A DNA stretch of 64,000 bases from Acetobacteraceae bacterium B3987 (GCA_026537415.1 JAFNMF010000001.1:539988-603987); one strand, 5' to 3'; shown: positions 20,568 through 29,960, counted from the first letter of the stretch. The notes: a model not told the origin generated them from the sequence alone. Translations and numbers: made by a program.

Positions 20568-20594
20568 CTGACATCCAGATCATCTTTCTATAAT
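20568..20594 (+). promoter_or_regulatory. possible promoter of the phosphatase gene
   Basis: CTGACA (20568-20573) and a perfect TATAAT (20589-20594) are separated by 15 bases, a little short, 46 bases before the ATG at 20641. Confidence 0.35.
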
Positions 20595-20640
20595 TTCCTG
20601 AGCAGATACCCCTCTCCGACCACAACTTAAGGATTGATAA

Positions 20641-21447
20641 ATGTCCATCTCATACGACATTGATACTGCCATCGACATTCGCTTTCATGCAGCCTGTAGT
20701 CTTATCAAGGAAGCCGCAGCCTTAGCCCTAAAAATGCAACCTGAACCCGGCAAGCCTGTAGCTGACCTCAAGGGGCATCAAGATTATGTCACAGAAGCAG
20801 ATAAAGCAGTAGAACAGTTCGTCACCACCCGTATGGCCGCCCTTTTTCCAGAGGACGCCTTTTTGGGGGAAGAGCATGGCGGTACTTCAACGGGACTTTT
20901 TCGATGGGTCATCGATCCCATTGATGGAACATCCAATTATGCCAGAGGACGTAACCGCTGGTGTATCTCACTTGGCCTTATGCACCGGGACATCCCCGTT
21001 GCAGGGATTATAGAAGCCCCTGCCATTGGAGAAACCTTCACAGCCAGGAAGGGCAAAGGGGCTTTCCTCAATGGACGTCCCATCAAAGCATCCACCACCG
21101 AAAACATAAAGGAAGCCATGGTAGAACTCGGCTGGTCACCTTATGTTCCAGAAGGTTGGTACCCCGAAAAAATGCAAAAGCTCCTCCTTAAAGGAATCAT
21201 GCCCCGTTCACTGGGTTCTGGAGCTTTGGCATTAGCCGATGTTGCCTGTGGGCGGTCCGACGGTTATCACGAATATGTCATTTTCCTATGGGATGTTGCT
21301 GCAGCTCTGGTCCTTTTGGAAGAAGCTGGGGCATGTGTATCACCCTTCTTGAAAATGGGAGGCCTTACACAACGTACGACCATTTTGGCCGGAGCCCCTA
21401 TGGTCGCTCCTACTCTTTCCGATATACTAGGCGTCACGCTTGATTAA
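20641..21447 (+). CDS. inositol-monophosphatase-family phosphatase
   Basis: A 268-residue Mg-dependent phosphatase. The metal site is complete: GEEHGG near residue 78, WVIDPIDGTSNYA near 97 and LWDVAAALVLLEEAGA near 220. The family covers inositol monophosphatase (SuhB), histidinol phosphatase (HisN) and CysQ. The sequence alone does not separate them. AAGGATT precedes the start. Because it lies beside sphingolipid and propeller genes, dephosphorylation of an inositol or other head-group phosphate is one possibility. Confidence 0.82.
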   Translation: MSISYDIDTAIDIRFHAACSLIKEAAALALKMQPEPGKPVADLKGHQDYVTEADKAVEQFVTTRMAALFPEDAFLGEEHGGTSTGLFRWVIDPIDGTSNYARGRNRWCISLGLMHRDIPVAGIIEAPAIGETFTARKGKGAFLNGRPIKASTTENIKEAMVELGWSPYVPEGWYPEKMQKLLLKGIMPRSLGSGALALADVACGRSDGYHEYVIFLWDVAAALVLLEEAGACVSPFLKMGGLTQRTTILAGAPMVAPTLSDILGVTLD

Positions 21448-21495
21448 ATTTATAATCTCTGCGTGCGCATGTTTTCAGCCTATAAGAGGTCCCCA

Positions 21496-22194
21496 ATGTC
21501 CAAATCATTCTCTCATATATCACGGACAGTTTCCGTCGTAGCCGGTGCTGGTCTCCTCGCCATGAGTGCCTATGCACATGATGCAGAAGCCAACGCTTCC
21601 AAACAGCAGGCTCTCGTAAACAAAGCCACTTTTGCTGTACAATCCGCCCTTTTGGATTCCAAGGTCACAGACAACACAACCCGCATCCTTCACGAAACAA
21701 AGGCTGTTGTGATCTGCCCTAATGTTACAAAGATGTCCCTTGTTTTTGGAGGCAGTGGCGGTCGATGTGTTCTGCTGGCTCGTGGTGCCAACAATTCTTG
21801 GTCTGACCCGGCGTTCTATCATCTGAGTGCTGGTTCTTTTGGCATTCAGGCAGGTTATCAGCATAGCCAGCTGTTCTTCTTCATCACGTCCCAGAAGGCT
21901 CTGCTGAACCTGATGGACCATGAGTTCAGCTTTGACGCCAGTGCTGATGCCGCCTTCGGCAATGATAGCAGCAGCACACAGAACACCCCGAAAGAGGTCT
22001 ATGCCATGCAAAAGACAAAAGGAGTCTTCGCTGGCGTCTCTCTTGGCAGCAGCAAGCTGAAGCCGGACAGTGAAGCAAACCGTGCTTACTATCACCAAGT
22101 GGTTGGTCCAGAAGATATTGTCGTCCGTATGCAGGTCAACAACAAGGCTGCCGACCCGCTGCGTCGTGTCGTGATGAAAGCTTTCAACCAGTAA
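21496..22194 (+). CDS. secreted SYLF-domain (Ysc84-like) protein
   Basis: A 232-residue exported protein with an N-terminal signal peptide ending near AYAHDAEA. The rest matches the SYLF/Ysc84 lipid-binding domain: an ICPNVTKMSLVFGGSGGRCVLLAR-like core, GSFGIQAGYQHSQLFFFI, GVFAGVSLGSSKL and NRAYYH. SYLF domains bind phosphoinositides or membranes in eukaryotes; the bacterial role is unclear. The ATG at 21496 follows AGAGG; the frame upstream is less likely because it would bury the signal peptide. Confidence 0.8.
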   Translation: MSKSFSHISRTVSVVAGAGLLAMSAYAHDAEANASKQQALVNKATFAVQSALLDSKVTDNTTRILHETKAVVICPNVTKMSLVFGGSGGRCVLLARGANNSWSDPAFYHLSAGSFGIQAGYQHSQLFFFITSQKALLNLMDHEFSFDASADAAFGNDSSSTQNTPKEVYAMQKTKGVFAGVSLGSSKLKPDSEANRAYYHQVVGPEDIVVRMQVNNKAADPLRRVVMKAFNQ

Positions 22195-22202
22195 CATGAA
22201 AA

Positions 22203-22236
22203 GAAGGGCATCATTCCATCCTGAATGATGCCCTTC
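22203..22236. terminator. strong bidirectional hairpin terminator
   Basis: GAAGGGCATCATTC (22203-22216) and GAATGATGCCCTTC (22223-22236) form a perfect 14-base stem with a 6-base loop between the convergent SYLF and mltG genes. Only a short T-rich tail (TCTAAT) follows on the plus strand. Confidence 0.75.
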
Positions 22237-22273
22237 TCTAATCACTTACTATGCTATGTAAGTCGAGCTCCAA

Positions 22274-23362
22274 TTACGGAGCGATGCCTTTTTTTATCCG
22301 GCGATAAGCGCGCACATGGGTGGTTTGTTCAGTTAGTGTTCGGGCAAAAGCGTGCCCGCCATGTCCTGTCGCCACAAAGTATAGAGCATCTCCCGTAACC
22401 GGATGGGCTGCTGCTTCCAAAGATTCACGTCCAGGCGAGCAAATCGGCCCAGGTGGAAGGCCTGAGTGAAGATAACTATTATAGGGGCTATCAAACTGTA
22501 AGTCGTCATGGGTCAAAGGACGAGGCAAGGTTCCTTCTCCATCACTCAAAGCGTAAATCACCGTTGGGTCTGTCTGAAGCCTCATGCCCTGTTTCAGGCG
22601 ATTCAGAAAAACTCGAGCGATCTGCGGACGCTCCTCCGCAACAGAGGTTTCTCTTTCAATGAGAGAAGCGAGAATTAACAACTCTTCTGGCGAGTTAATA
22701 ACACCCTGCAAGGCAACCTGATCGCGCCCCACCCAAACATCTTGAAGCGTCTTCACCATCAAGCTCGTCATATGTTGCAAAAGTGTCTGCCGCTCCATTC
22801 CCCAAACATAAAAAAATGTCTGCGGTGCCGCCTGCCCCTCTGCAATGCTGGAAATTTCCCCCTGCAATGCCGGAGCCTGCATCAGAAGCACTTTAATCCG
22901 CTTAGCCGTAAGGCCCTCTGCAATAGTCAGGCTATGAGTAACTGGACGGCCGTGACGAAGAATGTCCAGACTATGTGCCATAGAGACTTGTTCTGGAAAT
23001 TTCAGCTCCGCCGCATGAATACTTCCCTGCGAGCGGGTAACATACATGGCAATCTTGAAAAACAGGGACGATACCGCCCCCCGCGCCAGAACGCCATTAT
23101 CCTGAAGTGCGGTAATGACCCGATCTATCCCGCCTTTAGGGATGACGACCACTCGTTCAGCCTGTAACGGCCCCGGATCCGTATAATGGCCATATCCCGC
23201 AAAGGCAGTTCCACCAGCAGCAACCAGAAGCAAGGTGAAAATCCGTCCTTTTGTCAAAAGACGAAAACGTTTCTTTCCCCCGCCCTCTTTCTCTCCACCA
23301 GGGATAGAGTCCCCTGACGGAGAGTTGGCCTCTTCATGTTCTGATGCAGGTTCCTGTGCCAT
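22274..23362 (-). CDS. mltG: MltG, endolytic murein transglycosylase
   Basis: A 362-residue YceG-family enzyme that cuts nascent glycan strands at the inner membrane. A cytoplasmic tail rich in Glu and Lys (1-35) is followed by one membrane segment (TLLLVAAGGTAFAGY). The catalytic glutamate is in LASLIERETSVAEERP, followed by VFLNRLKQGMRLQTDPTVIYAL and the closing SPYNSYLHSGLPPGPICSPG. It lies 43 bases after fabF, the usual alphaproteobacterial position. Confidence 0.93.
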   Translation of the reverse strand: MAQEPASEHEEANSPSGDSIPGGEKEGGGKKRFRLLTKGRIFTLLLVAAGGTAFAGYGHYTDPGPLQAERVVVIPKGGIDRVITALQDNGVLARGAVSSLFFKIAMYVTRSQGSIHAAELKFPEQVSMAHSLDILRHGRPVTHSLTIAEGLTAKRIKVLLMQAPALQGEISSIAEGQAAPQTFFYVWGMERQTLLQHMTSLMVKTLQDVWVGRDQVALQGVINSPEELLILASLIERETSVAEERPQIARVFLNRLKQGMRLQTDPTVIYALSDGEGTLPRPLTHDDLQFDSPYNSYLHSGLPPGPICSPGRESLEAAAHPVTGDALYFVATGHGGHAFARTLTEQTTHVRAYRRIKKGIAP

Positions 23363-23405
23363 AGTCTTACCTCAAGCTAACAAAAATCTGCATCAAACGA
23401 TCACA

Positions 23406-24689
23406 TCAGTCCTTGAACCGTTTCAGGATAAGGCTGGCATTGGTCCCACCAAAACCGAAACTGTTGGAAAGAGCGATATCCACCTGCTTCTCTTTCGCCT
23501 TATGAGGGATGCGGTCCATGACACTCTCCTTGGATGGTTCATCCAGATTAAGCGTCGGCGGCAGAATACCATCACGCATAGCCTGAAGGCAGAAAATAGC
23601 CTCCACGGCACCAGCGGCACCAAGCAAGTGGCCAATGGCTGACTTTGTGGAAGACATGCTCGTCCCAGCAGCGGCGTCACCGAACAAACGTTCTACAGCA
23701 CCAAGCTCCAGATCATCAGCCATGGTAGATGTACCATGAGCATTAACATAACCAATATCGGCAGGGGCGACCCGAGCATCCTTCAAGGCAGCCTGCATGG
23801 CACGATAGGCCCCTTCATGATTCTCAGCCGGAGCCGTGATGTGGTAGGCATCGCCAGACAGGCCATAACCACCAATCTCACCGTAAATCTTGGCCCCACG
23901 ACGCTTTGCATGTTCGTACTCTTCCAGCACAACCACACCGGCACCCTCACCCATGACAAACCCGTCACGCCGCTCGTCCCAAGGACGGGAAGCTGTCGTC
24001 GGTTCTTCGTTGAAACCTGTTGAAAGGGCACGGGCTGAACAGAAGCCGGCAATTCCAAGCTCGCAAATAGCAGATTCTGCACCGCCAGCAATCATGACCT
24101 TGGCATCACCATGCTGAATCAGACGGGAAGCATCACCAATTGCATGCGTACCGGAAGCACAAGCCGTCACCACCGCATGATTTGGCCCTTTGAAGCCGTA
24201 ACGGATGGACAGATGGCCCGCTGTAAGATTGATTAGCGAAGATGGAATAAAAAACGGGGAAAGGCGACGGGCTTTACCAGCAGCCACAGCCAAGGAATTA
24301 TCGTAAATTGTTTTCAGACCGCCAATACCGGAACCAATCATGACCCCAGTAGCGCAACGATCTTCTTCTGATTCCGGCTTCCACCCTGAATCTTCCACAG
24401 CCTGAATACCCGCTGCCAGACCAAGATGGATAAAACGATCCATCTTCTTCTGTTCTTTCACAGGCACCCAGTCGGAAAGGGTTAATCCCCCTTCTTCAGT
24501 CGGACCAGCAGGAACCTCACCTGCAATCCGGGCCGGAAGGCCAGAAGCATCAAACTGCGTAATCGGACCGATACCAGATTGCGAGTTAATAAGGCGCGCC
24601 CATGTCAGTTCTGCACCAACAGCCAACGGGCTTACTACGCCTATTCCCGTAACGACCACACGTTTTCTGTCCGTTCCAGAGCCGCTCAT
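23406..24689 (-). CDS. fabF: FabF, beta-ketoacyl-ACP synthase II
   Basis: A 427-residue condensing enzyme of fatty acid elongation. The Cys-His-His triad is visible in VVTACASGTHAIG, NAHGTSTMADDLELGAV and STKSAIGHLLGAAGAVEAI. The C-terminal SNSFGFGGTNASL glycine loop is intact. It follows acpP at a distance of 129 bases that contains a hairpin. Confidence 0.96.
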   Translation of the reverse strand: MSGSGTDRKRVVVTGIGVVSPLAVGAELTWARLINSQSGIGPITQFDASGLPARIAGEVPAGPTEEGGLTLSDWVPVKEQKKMDRFIHLGLAAGIQAVEDSGWKPESEEDRCATGVMIGSGIGGLKTIYDNSLAVAAGKARRLSPFFIPSSLINLTAGHLSIRYGFKGPNHAVVTACASGTHAIGDASRLIQHGDAKVMIAGGAESAICELGIAGFCSARALSTGFNEEPTTASRPWDERRDGFVMGEGAGVVVLEEYEHAKRRGAKIYGEIGGYGLSGDAYHITAPAENHEGAYRAMQAALKDARVAPADIGYVNAHGTSTMADDLELGAVERLFGDAAAGTSMSSTKSAIGHLLGAAGAVEAIFCLQAMRDGILPPTLNLDEPSKESVMDRIPHKAKEKQVDIALSNSFGFGGTNASLILKRFKD

Positions 24690-24724
24690 TGCCGCCTTAC
24701 CTCACAATTCATAAATACGCATAA

Positions 24725-24751
24725 AGCGAAACGGGTCTATTCCGCTTCGCT
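24725..24751 (-). terminator. hairpin between acpP and fabF
   Basis: AGCGAAACGG (24725-24734) and CCGCTTCGCT (24742-24751) form a 10-position stem with one mismatch and a 7-base loop, downstream of acpP on the minus strand. The T-tail is short (CTTTATG). It may act as a partial terminator or an RNA end-protecting stem that raises acpP transcript over fabF. Confidence 0.4.
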
Positions 24752-24818
24752 CTCTTAGGATGGGAGCGGTCCAATACCTCGACCAGCCCGCCCCATCGTC
24801 CAATTCCTATACCAGAAA

Positions 24819-25061
24819 TTAGGCAGCTTTCTGCTTGGTGATGTACTCAATAGCATCATTCACGGTAGCAATCTTCTCAGCAGCATCTTCCGGAATCTCA
24901 ACGGAAAATGCTTCCTCGAAAGCCATAACCAGCTCGACAGTGTCCAGGCTGTCAGCGCCCAGGTCGTCGATGAAGGAAGCCTCCGGCTGCACCTGACTCT
25001 CTTCGACGCCCAAATGCTCGACGACGATCTTCTTCACCTTATCAGCGATTTCGTTGCTCAT
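24819..25061 (-). CDS. acpP: AcpP, acyl carrier protein
   Basis: An 80-residue acidic carrier of fatty acid synthesis with the phosphopantetheine site [20 protein letters not shown] stands upstream of the ATG. It is the housekeeping carrier, distinct from the locus-specific one at 11199. The 162 bases between it and fabG hold no gene I can see, but may carry a separate acpP promoter. Confidence 0.97.
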   Translation of the reverse strand: MSNEIADKVKKIVVEHLGVEESQVQPEASFIDDLGADSLDTVELVMAFEEAFSVEIPEDAAEKIATVNDAIEYITKQKAA

Positions 25062-25223
25062 CTGCCTTAAATCCTTGCTACCCTTCCCGGGTGTTTCTAA
25101 GAAAAAACCTGCCTGCTTTTCAGCTTCTGGACATCGAAATGCCCGGCAATGAAGCCATACTCTGATCCTTGGTCAGGCCAAGCAGGCCGCGCTTAGCATG
25201 TTTTCCTGCAAACGCCAACTTTT

Positions 25224-25967
25224 TCAGACCATGGCCATCCCACCATTAACATGAAGCGTGGTGCCCGTCACCCATGCGGCCTCATCCGAAGCCAGATAAA
25301 CCACGGCAGCGGCTACATCTTCTGGACGTCCCATGCGACCAAGCGGGATATTCCCCAACAGCTTCTCCCGCACAGCCTCTGGCAGAACATCCGTCATGGC
25401 AGTTTCCACAAACCCCGGTGCCACGACATTGACCGTCACACCACGACGACCTACTTCCTGAGCGAGAGATTTACTCATCCCTACAATACCGGCTTTAGCG
25501 GCAGCATAGTTAGCCTGCCCCGGGTTACCCGTCGTTCCCACGATGGACGAAATAGAGATGATGCGCCCACTACGCCGCCGCTGCATACCCTTTAGGGCCG
25601 CACGAGCCAGACGGAACGGGCTTTCCAGATCAACCTTGAGGACCTGCGCCCAGTCATCATCCTTCATCCGCACGGCCAGCGTATCCCGTGTCAGACCAGC
25701 GTTATTGACGAGAATATCCAAAGGCTGACCAGCTACCTCTTCCGCACGGCTAACCAGCGCATCGGCCTGTGCATCGTCCGACAGATTAGCCGGAACAATA
25801 TGCACACGTTCACCACCCAGAACCGCAGCCACATCCTGCAGGGCACCTTCCCGTGTCCCACTCAGTACAACAGTCGCACCGCGCTCATGCAGTTGACGGG
25901 CGATAGCGGCACCAATACCACCGGAAGCCCCGGTTATTAGGGCCAGTTTACCAGAAAGAGAAAACAT
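25224..25967 (-). CDS. fabG: FabG, 3-oxoacyl-ACP reductase
   Basis: A 247-residue NADPH-dependent SDR. The cofactor loop is ITGASGGIGAAIA near residue 10, the NNAGLTRD motif follows, and the Ser-Tyr-Lys set is in SISSIVGTTG and YAAAKAG. The C-terminus VTGTTLHVNGGMAMV is typical of FabG. Only 13 bases separate it from fabD. Confidence 0.95.
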   Translation of the reverse strand: MFSLSGKLALITGASGGIGAAIARQLHERGATVVLSGTREGALQDVAAVLGGERVHIVPANLSDDAQADALVSRAEEVAGQPLDILVNNAGLTRDTLAVRMKDDDWAQVLKVDLESPFRLARAALKGMQRRRSGRIISISSIVGTTGNPGQANYAAAKAGIVGMSKSLAQEVGRRGVTVNVVAPGFVETAMTDVLPEAVREKLLGNIPLGRMGRPEDVAAAVVYLASDEAAWVTGTTLHVNGGMAMV

Positions 25968-25980
25968 CAGGACTACTCCC

Positions 25981-26925
25981 TTACAGGCTCTTCAGCATTG
26001 TTTCGATTTCTGCCGGGGTCCCGGCATGGTCAGCTCCCAGATCCGGCACGATGCGACGAGCCAGACCGGTCAACACCTTCCCGGCTCCTAGCTCATGCTG
26101 GCACGTGATGTCCTTGCCCGGCATGGAAAGGACTGTCTCCCGCCAACGCACACGCCCTGTAATCTGTTTGACCAACAAATCCCGAATTTCATCCGGCTGA
26201 GATACGCTCTCTGCTGTTACATTGGCAATAACAGGAATATCGGCCGGCTGAAGTTCTGCATTGGCTAGAGCCTCCTGCATCTCCTCCGCAGCGGGTGCCA
26301 TCAAGGAAGAATGGAAAGGTGCCGATACAGGCAGCTTCACCACACGACGGATACCTCTGGCCTTAGCGGCAGCCATGGCACGGTCCACGGCATCCATATG
26401 CCCGGAAATGACGATCTGCCCACCACCATTATCATTGGCGACTTCCAGAACCTCACCCTGCGCACATTCAACACAGATTTCCTGCGCCACATCAGGCTCC
26501 ACGCCAAGAAGAGCGACCATACCCCCCTGACCGGCTGGAACGGCACGCTGCATCGCCTGCCCACGCAACCGCAAAAGACGGGCTCCCTCGGCAATACCCA
26601 TCACGCCCGCTGCTGTCAGAGCGGCATACTCACCGAGCGAGTGCCCAGCCAGAAGCGAGGCCTTATCCTTCAGAGCAAAGCCTCCCTCATGCTCCAGCGC
26701 ACGCACGGTCGCCATGGATACGGCAAAAAGGGCGGGCTGAGTATTTTCTGTTGCCGTCAGCTCGGCAGGATCACCCTCAAAAATCAGGCGAGAAAGCTTG
26801 ACCTTGAGTGCCTCATCCACCTCTTCGAACACAGCACGGGAGACAGGGAAAGCCTTATACAACTCCAGCCCCATCCCGACAGACTGGCTGCCCTGACCGG
26901 GAAACACAAATGCATGACGAGCCAT
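25981..26925 (-). CDS. fabD: FabD, malonyl-CoA:ACP transacylase
   Basis: A 314-residue acyltransferase with the N-terminal FPGQGSQSVGMG, the catalytic serine in LAGHSLGEYAAL and the histidine in VSAPFHSSLM. The length is normal. It follows the OpuAC-like gene by 48 bases and precedes fabG, so it begins the fatty acid part of the operon. fabH and plsX are not adjacent. Confidence 0.95.
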   Translation of the reverse strand: MARHAFVFPGQGSQSVGMGLELYKAFPVSRAVFEEVDEALKVKLSRLIFEGDPAELTATENTQPALFAVSMATVRALEHEGGFALKDKASLLAGHSLGEYAALTAAGVMGIAEGARLLRLRGQAMQRAVPAGQGGMVALLGVEPDVAQEICVECAQGEVLEVANDNGGGQIVISGHMDAVDRAMAAAKARGIRRVVKLPVSAPFHSSLMAPAAEEMQEALANAELQPADIPVIANVTAESVSQPDEIRDLLVKQITGRVRWRETVLSMPGKDITCQHELGAGKVLTGLARRIVPDLGADHAGTPAEIETMLKSL

Positions 26926-26973
26926 GCAGACACCTCCAACTTACAGTTTATCAACGTTGATACTGAAACAGTT

Positions 26974-27699
26974 TCAGCGAGGAATCAGACGTCCGCGCTG
27001 CCATGATTCTGCTGCCTCTCCCGGGCTCATCCCATCAATACTGACTGCATAATCAAGGGCACTCATGACCTTGTTGCTCAGCATCATGATGGAAAGCTCA
27101 TCAAGCAGGTCTTCATCCACCTCATCACGGAGCCCTTTCCGCAGCACCAGTCTGGCCGTCTGCACCTCTCCGGCAAGCAGGTCTCCATCTGGCAGGCTCT
27201 CCAACATATCAGCATGAAAGACAGCGTGAGGCTGCCACACCGCAACCAGAGGGCAACTTCCAGCTTCCTCCGCCTGCTTCAACCGTGAAAAAACTTCCTC
27301 GGTTGTCACAATATCCAGCGGAAGTGTCTTAAGGTCTGGACGCTGCTCAAGCATCTTTTCCACAAACGGAAGGGCATTCGCTGTTGTCAGAAGAGACGTA
27401 AAGTCCTCAGCACTCCAGCCCGTACCCTTTCCGGCGCTTTTCAGTGCGGAGAACTGCAATTCAGGGTGATAAAGACTGCCAATGATCTCATGCCCATGAG
27501 AGAGAATGACTTCATCCTGCGGAAACCATGCAGAAACCAGAATATCGACCTCTCCATCATCCAGAGCCGGAAGGCGTTCATCACGGCTCAGATCAGCATA
27601 AGCAACCTCCTCACCATTCGCCTCGATGACACGGGCCACGCCGCTAGCACAAGCGGCATGCAACGCCGTGTAAAGATGACCAATCGTGAGATATGACAT
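26974..27699 (-). CDS. OpuAC-like substrate-binding protein without signal peptide
   Basis: A 241-residue protein resembling the glycine betaine/choline-binding domain (OpuAC). VDILVSAWFPQ, the mid-protein TTEEVFSRLKQAEE and the end SIDGMSPGEAAESWQ fit this family. Unlike normal ABC-transporter binding proteins it has no signal peptide or lipobox and no permease or ATPase next to it. The start at 27699 is chosen because the ATG there begins the recognisable fold (MSYLTIGHLYTALH). It is the first gene before fabD. A cytoplasmic ligand-sensing role is possible. Confidence 0.55.
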   Translation of the reverse strand: MSYLTIGHLYTALHAACASGVARVIEANGEEVAYADLSRDERLPALDDGEVDILVSAWFPQDEVILSHGHEIIGSLYHPELQFSALKSAGKGTGWSAEDFTSLLTTANALPFVEKMLEQRPDLKTLPLDIVTTEEVFSRLKQAEEAGSCPLVAVWQPHAVFHADMLESLPDGDLLAGEVQTARLVLRKGLRDEVDEDLLDELSIMMLSNKVMSALDYAVSIDGMSPGEAAESWQRGRLIPR

Positions 27700-27759
27700 G
27701 AGACAGCCTCGCATGATGAGAAAACAGACCCGGGATAGCCACAGCCCGACACTTTGTGA

Positions 27760-27796
27760 AGCCCTGCCCCCATTTTTCCATCAGTGGGAGCAGGCT
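27760..27796 (-). terminator. hairpin terminator after the M13 peptidase gene
   Basis: On the minus strand AGCCTGCTCCCA (27796-27785) pairs with TGGGGGCAGGGCT (27772-27760) over 12 pairs with one bulged G. It follows the peptidase stop at 27822. No long T-run follows, so it may need Rho or act only as a weak stop. Confidence 0.5.
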
Positions 27797-27821
27797 TACT
27801 CTGGGGGTATTTCCTTCCCCT

Positions 27822-29921
27822 TTACCAAATTTTGACCCGCTGCTCTGGCGGCAGATACAGCTTGTCCCCTGCCTTCACACCAAAGACCTGATACCAGAGG
27901 TCGATATTATGGACGGGCATATTCACCCGACTAGCTGCTGGGGCATGTTCATTAGACAGTACCTGACGCTTCAGAGCATCCGGTCTGTCTTTCTCACGCC
28001 AGACCTGCGCCCAACCCAAAAACACCCGCTGGTCTCCTGTCCAACCATGCAAGGGGGCATCTGCCTTGCCATGCAGACTATCGTGATAAGCCTGTAGAGC
28101 CAGATTCAGACCACCAAGATCAGCAATATTTTCCCCCATGGTCATCTTGCCATTCACATGCAGTCCGGGAAACACTTCCTCCGCATCATACTGGGCACCG
28201 AGCCTTTTCGCTCTTGCCTCAAAGGCCTGAGACGAGGCATTGCTCCACCAATCATGCAGACGGCCATGCTCATCATAATGACGCCCCTGATCGTCAAAGC
28301 CATGACTCATCTCATGCCCGATAACACCACCAATTCCACCATAATTGACAGCCATATCCCCCTTCGGGTCGAAGAAAGGTGGCTGAAGAATAGCCGCAGG
28401 AAAGACGATTTCATTCTTTACCGGGTCGTTATAGGCATTCACGGTCTGGGGCGTCATATCCCATTCATCCCGATCCACGGGACGATCTAGCTGATCCAAC
28501 CGGTGATGCCAGTTAAAGGCGGTGCTGCGAACCGCATTGCCATAGACATCACCCGGGCGAATTTCCAAGGCTGAATAATCCCACCATTTGCGGGGGTAAC
28601 CAACCTGCATGGCAAAATGATCCAACTTGACAAGGGCAGCCTGGCGGGTGGGCTCATCCATCCAGTCATTATGCTCCAGACGCTCACGGAAAGCTTTTTT
28701 CAGTTCCTGAACTAGCCCGGTGATCCGCTCTTTAGCCTCTGGCGGGAAATAACGCTGCACATAAAAGCGCCCCAGTGCCCAGCCCATAGCCGTGTTTGTG
28801 GCACGAATGGCCCGTTTCCAGCGGACAGGCTGAGCGGCCATGCCTGTCAAAACCCGGCCATTAAAGTCAAATGAGGTATCCGAAAATTCATGTGACAGAT
28901 AGGGAGCGGCATTATCAGCCAGATGAAATGCCAACCACGCCTTGACCGTTCCCTTATCGGCAGCAGCGATGATCCGTGCCATAGCGGCGATGGAGTTCGG
29001 CTCCCGGACATCCACAACCCGTTCCATTAGCCCCACCTCTGGCAGACCCATCGTCCGTAGATACGTCACCCAGTCCACATCCGGTGCCAGAGCAACAAGC
29101 TCCTTCACCTTCATTGGATTGAACATCTTTATCGGGTCCCGTGTCTGGTCACGGGGGGTTTCCACTTTTGCTAGGGCCGTCTCCAGAGCTACAATAGCTG
29201 AAGCCTCATTTTCAGGATCGGGCCAATCCAACAAGGCCAGCATCTTGGCGACATAGCCACGATAGGCATTCTTCTGCGGGGCAAGAGCCGGATTGCTGTA
29301 ATAGCTAATATCCGGCAGCCCAAGACCACCACTGATCCCGATACTCATGCCCTGATCCAGCATCAGCATGTAATGGGTCGGATCCTGCTGGTTCTGTTCG
29401 ATATCTAGGGCGAAGGGACTATACATCAAAGAACTGGCAGCAAGCCCAAATAGACGGGCCAGAGATGCCCTATCGTCCAGATGCCGTATCTGCTCCAGTT
29501 CTGTCTCCAGCGGGGTGCCCCCCTTGGCATCAACGGCAGCCTGATCCAGAAAACTGCTATAATATGTTGCCAGCTGTCCCTTTTCATTCCCTACCTCAGC
29601 ATAAGGCAGCAAGTCTTCCAAAAGGGCTTTCTGTCTCGCTTGGGTTAACTCTGCAAGAATATGGAACGGCCCGTAACTGCTCATATCATCAGGAATTTTC
29701 AACTGCCTGATATATCGACCATTCGCATAGGTGAAGAAATCTTTTCCCGGTGGCGTTGCCGGATCCATACCGGCTTGGTCGAACCCCCAGCCATTCTTAT
29801 AGGGCTGTACCGTCTGGGCTTGTGCATGTCCGATACTTTCTCCACCCATAGCGAGCCCTACCCCTAACGCCATGAGAACGCTGCACTGTTTCAATGCGGC
29901 ACGGAACGATAGAAAATTCAT
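27822..29921 (-). CDS. M13-family (neprilysin/PepO-like) metallopeptidase, exported
   Basis: A 699-residue zinc endopeptidase. A signal peptide (residues 1 to about 35, ending AQAQT) sends it to the periplasm. The zinc motif HEMSH in GVIGHEMSHGFDDQGR and the third ligand in ENIADLGGLNLAL are intact, and NAYNDPVKNEIVFPAAILQ is the conserved M13 substrate strand. These enzymes cut short peptides. It has its own transcription unit, with a hairpin behind it. Confidence 0.92.
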   Translation of the reverse strand: MNFLSFRAALKQCSVLMALGVGLAMGGESIGHAQAQTVQPYKNGWGFDQAGMDPATPPGKDFFTYANGRYIRQLKIPDDMSSYGPFHILAELTQARQKALLEDLLPYAEVGNEKGQLATYYSSFLDQAAVDAKGGTPLETELEQIRHLDDRASLARLFGLAASSLMYSPFALDIEQNQQDPTHYMLMLDQGMSIGISGGLGLPDISYYSNPALAPQKNAYRGYVAKMLALLDWPDPENEASAIVALETALAKVETPRDQTRDPIKMFNPMKVKELVALAPDVDWVTYLRTMGLPEVGLMERVVDVREPNSIAAMARIIAAADKGTVKAWLAFHLADNAAPYLSHEFSDTSFDFNGRVLTGMAAQPVRWKRAIRATNTAMGWALGRFYVQRYFPPEAKERITGLVQELKKAFRERLEHNDWMDEPTRQAALVKLDHFAMQVGYPRKWWDYSALEIRPGDVYGNAVRSTAFNWHHRLDQLDRPVDRDEWDMTPQTVNAYNDPVKNEIVFPAAILQPPFFDPKGDMAVNYGGIGGVIGHEMSHGFDDQGRHYDEHGRLHDWWSNASSQAFEARAKRLGAQYDAEEVFPGLHVNGKMTMGENIADLGGLNLALQAYHDSLHGKADAPLHGWTGDQRVFLGWAQVWREKDRPDALKRQVLSNEHAPAASRVNMPVHNIDLWYQVFGVKAGDKLYLPPEQRVKIW

Positions 29922-29960
29922 GAAAACATCCAGACTGAAAAAAGGAACGTGCAGACCAGT

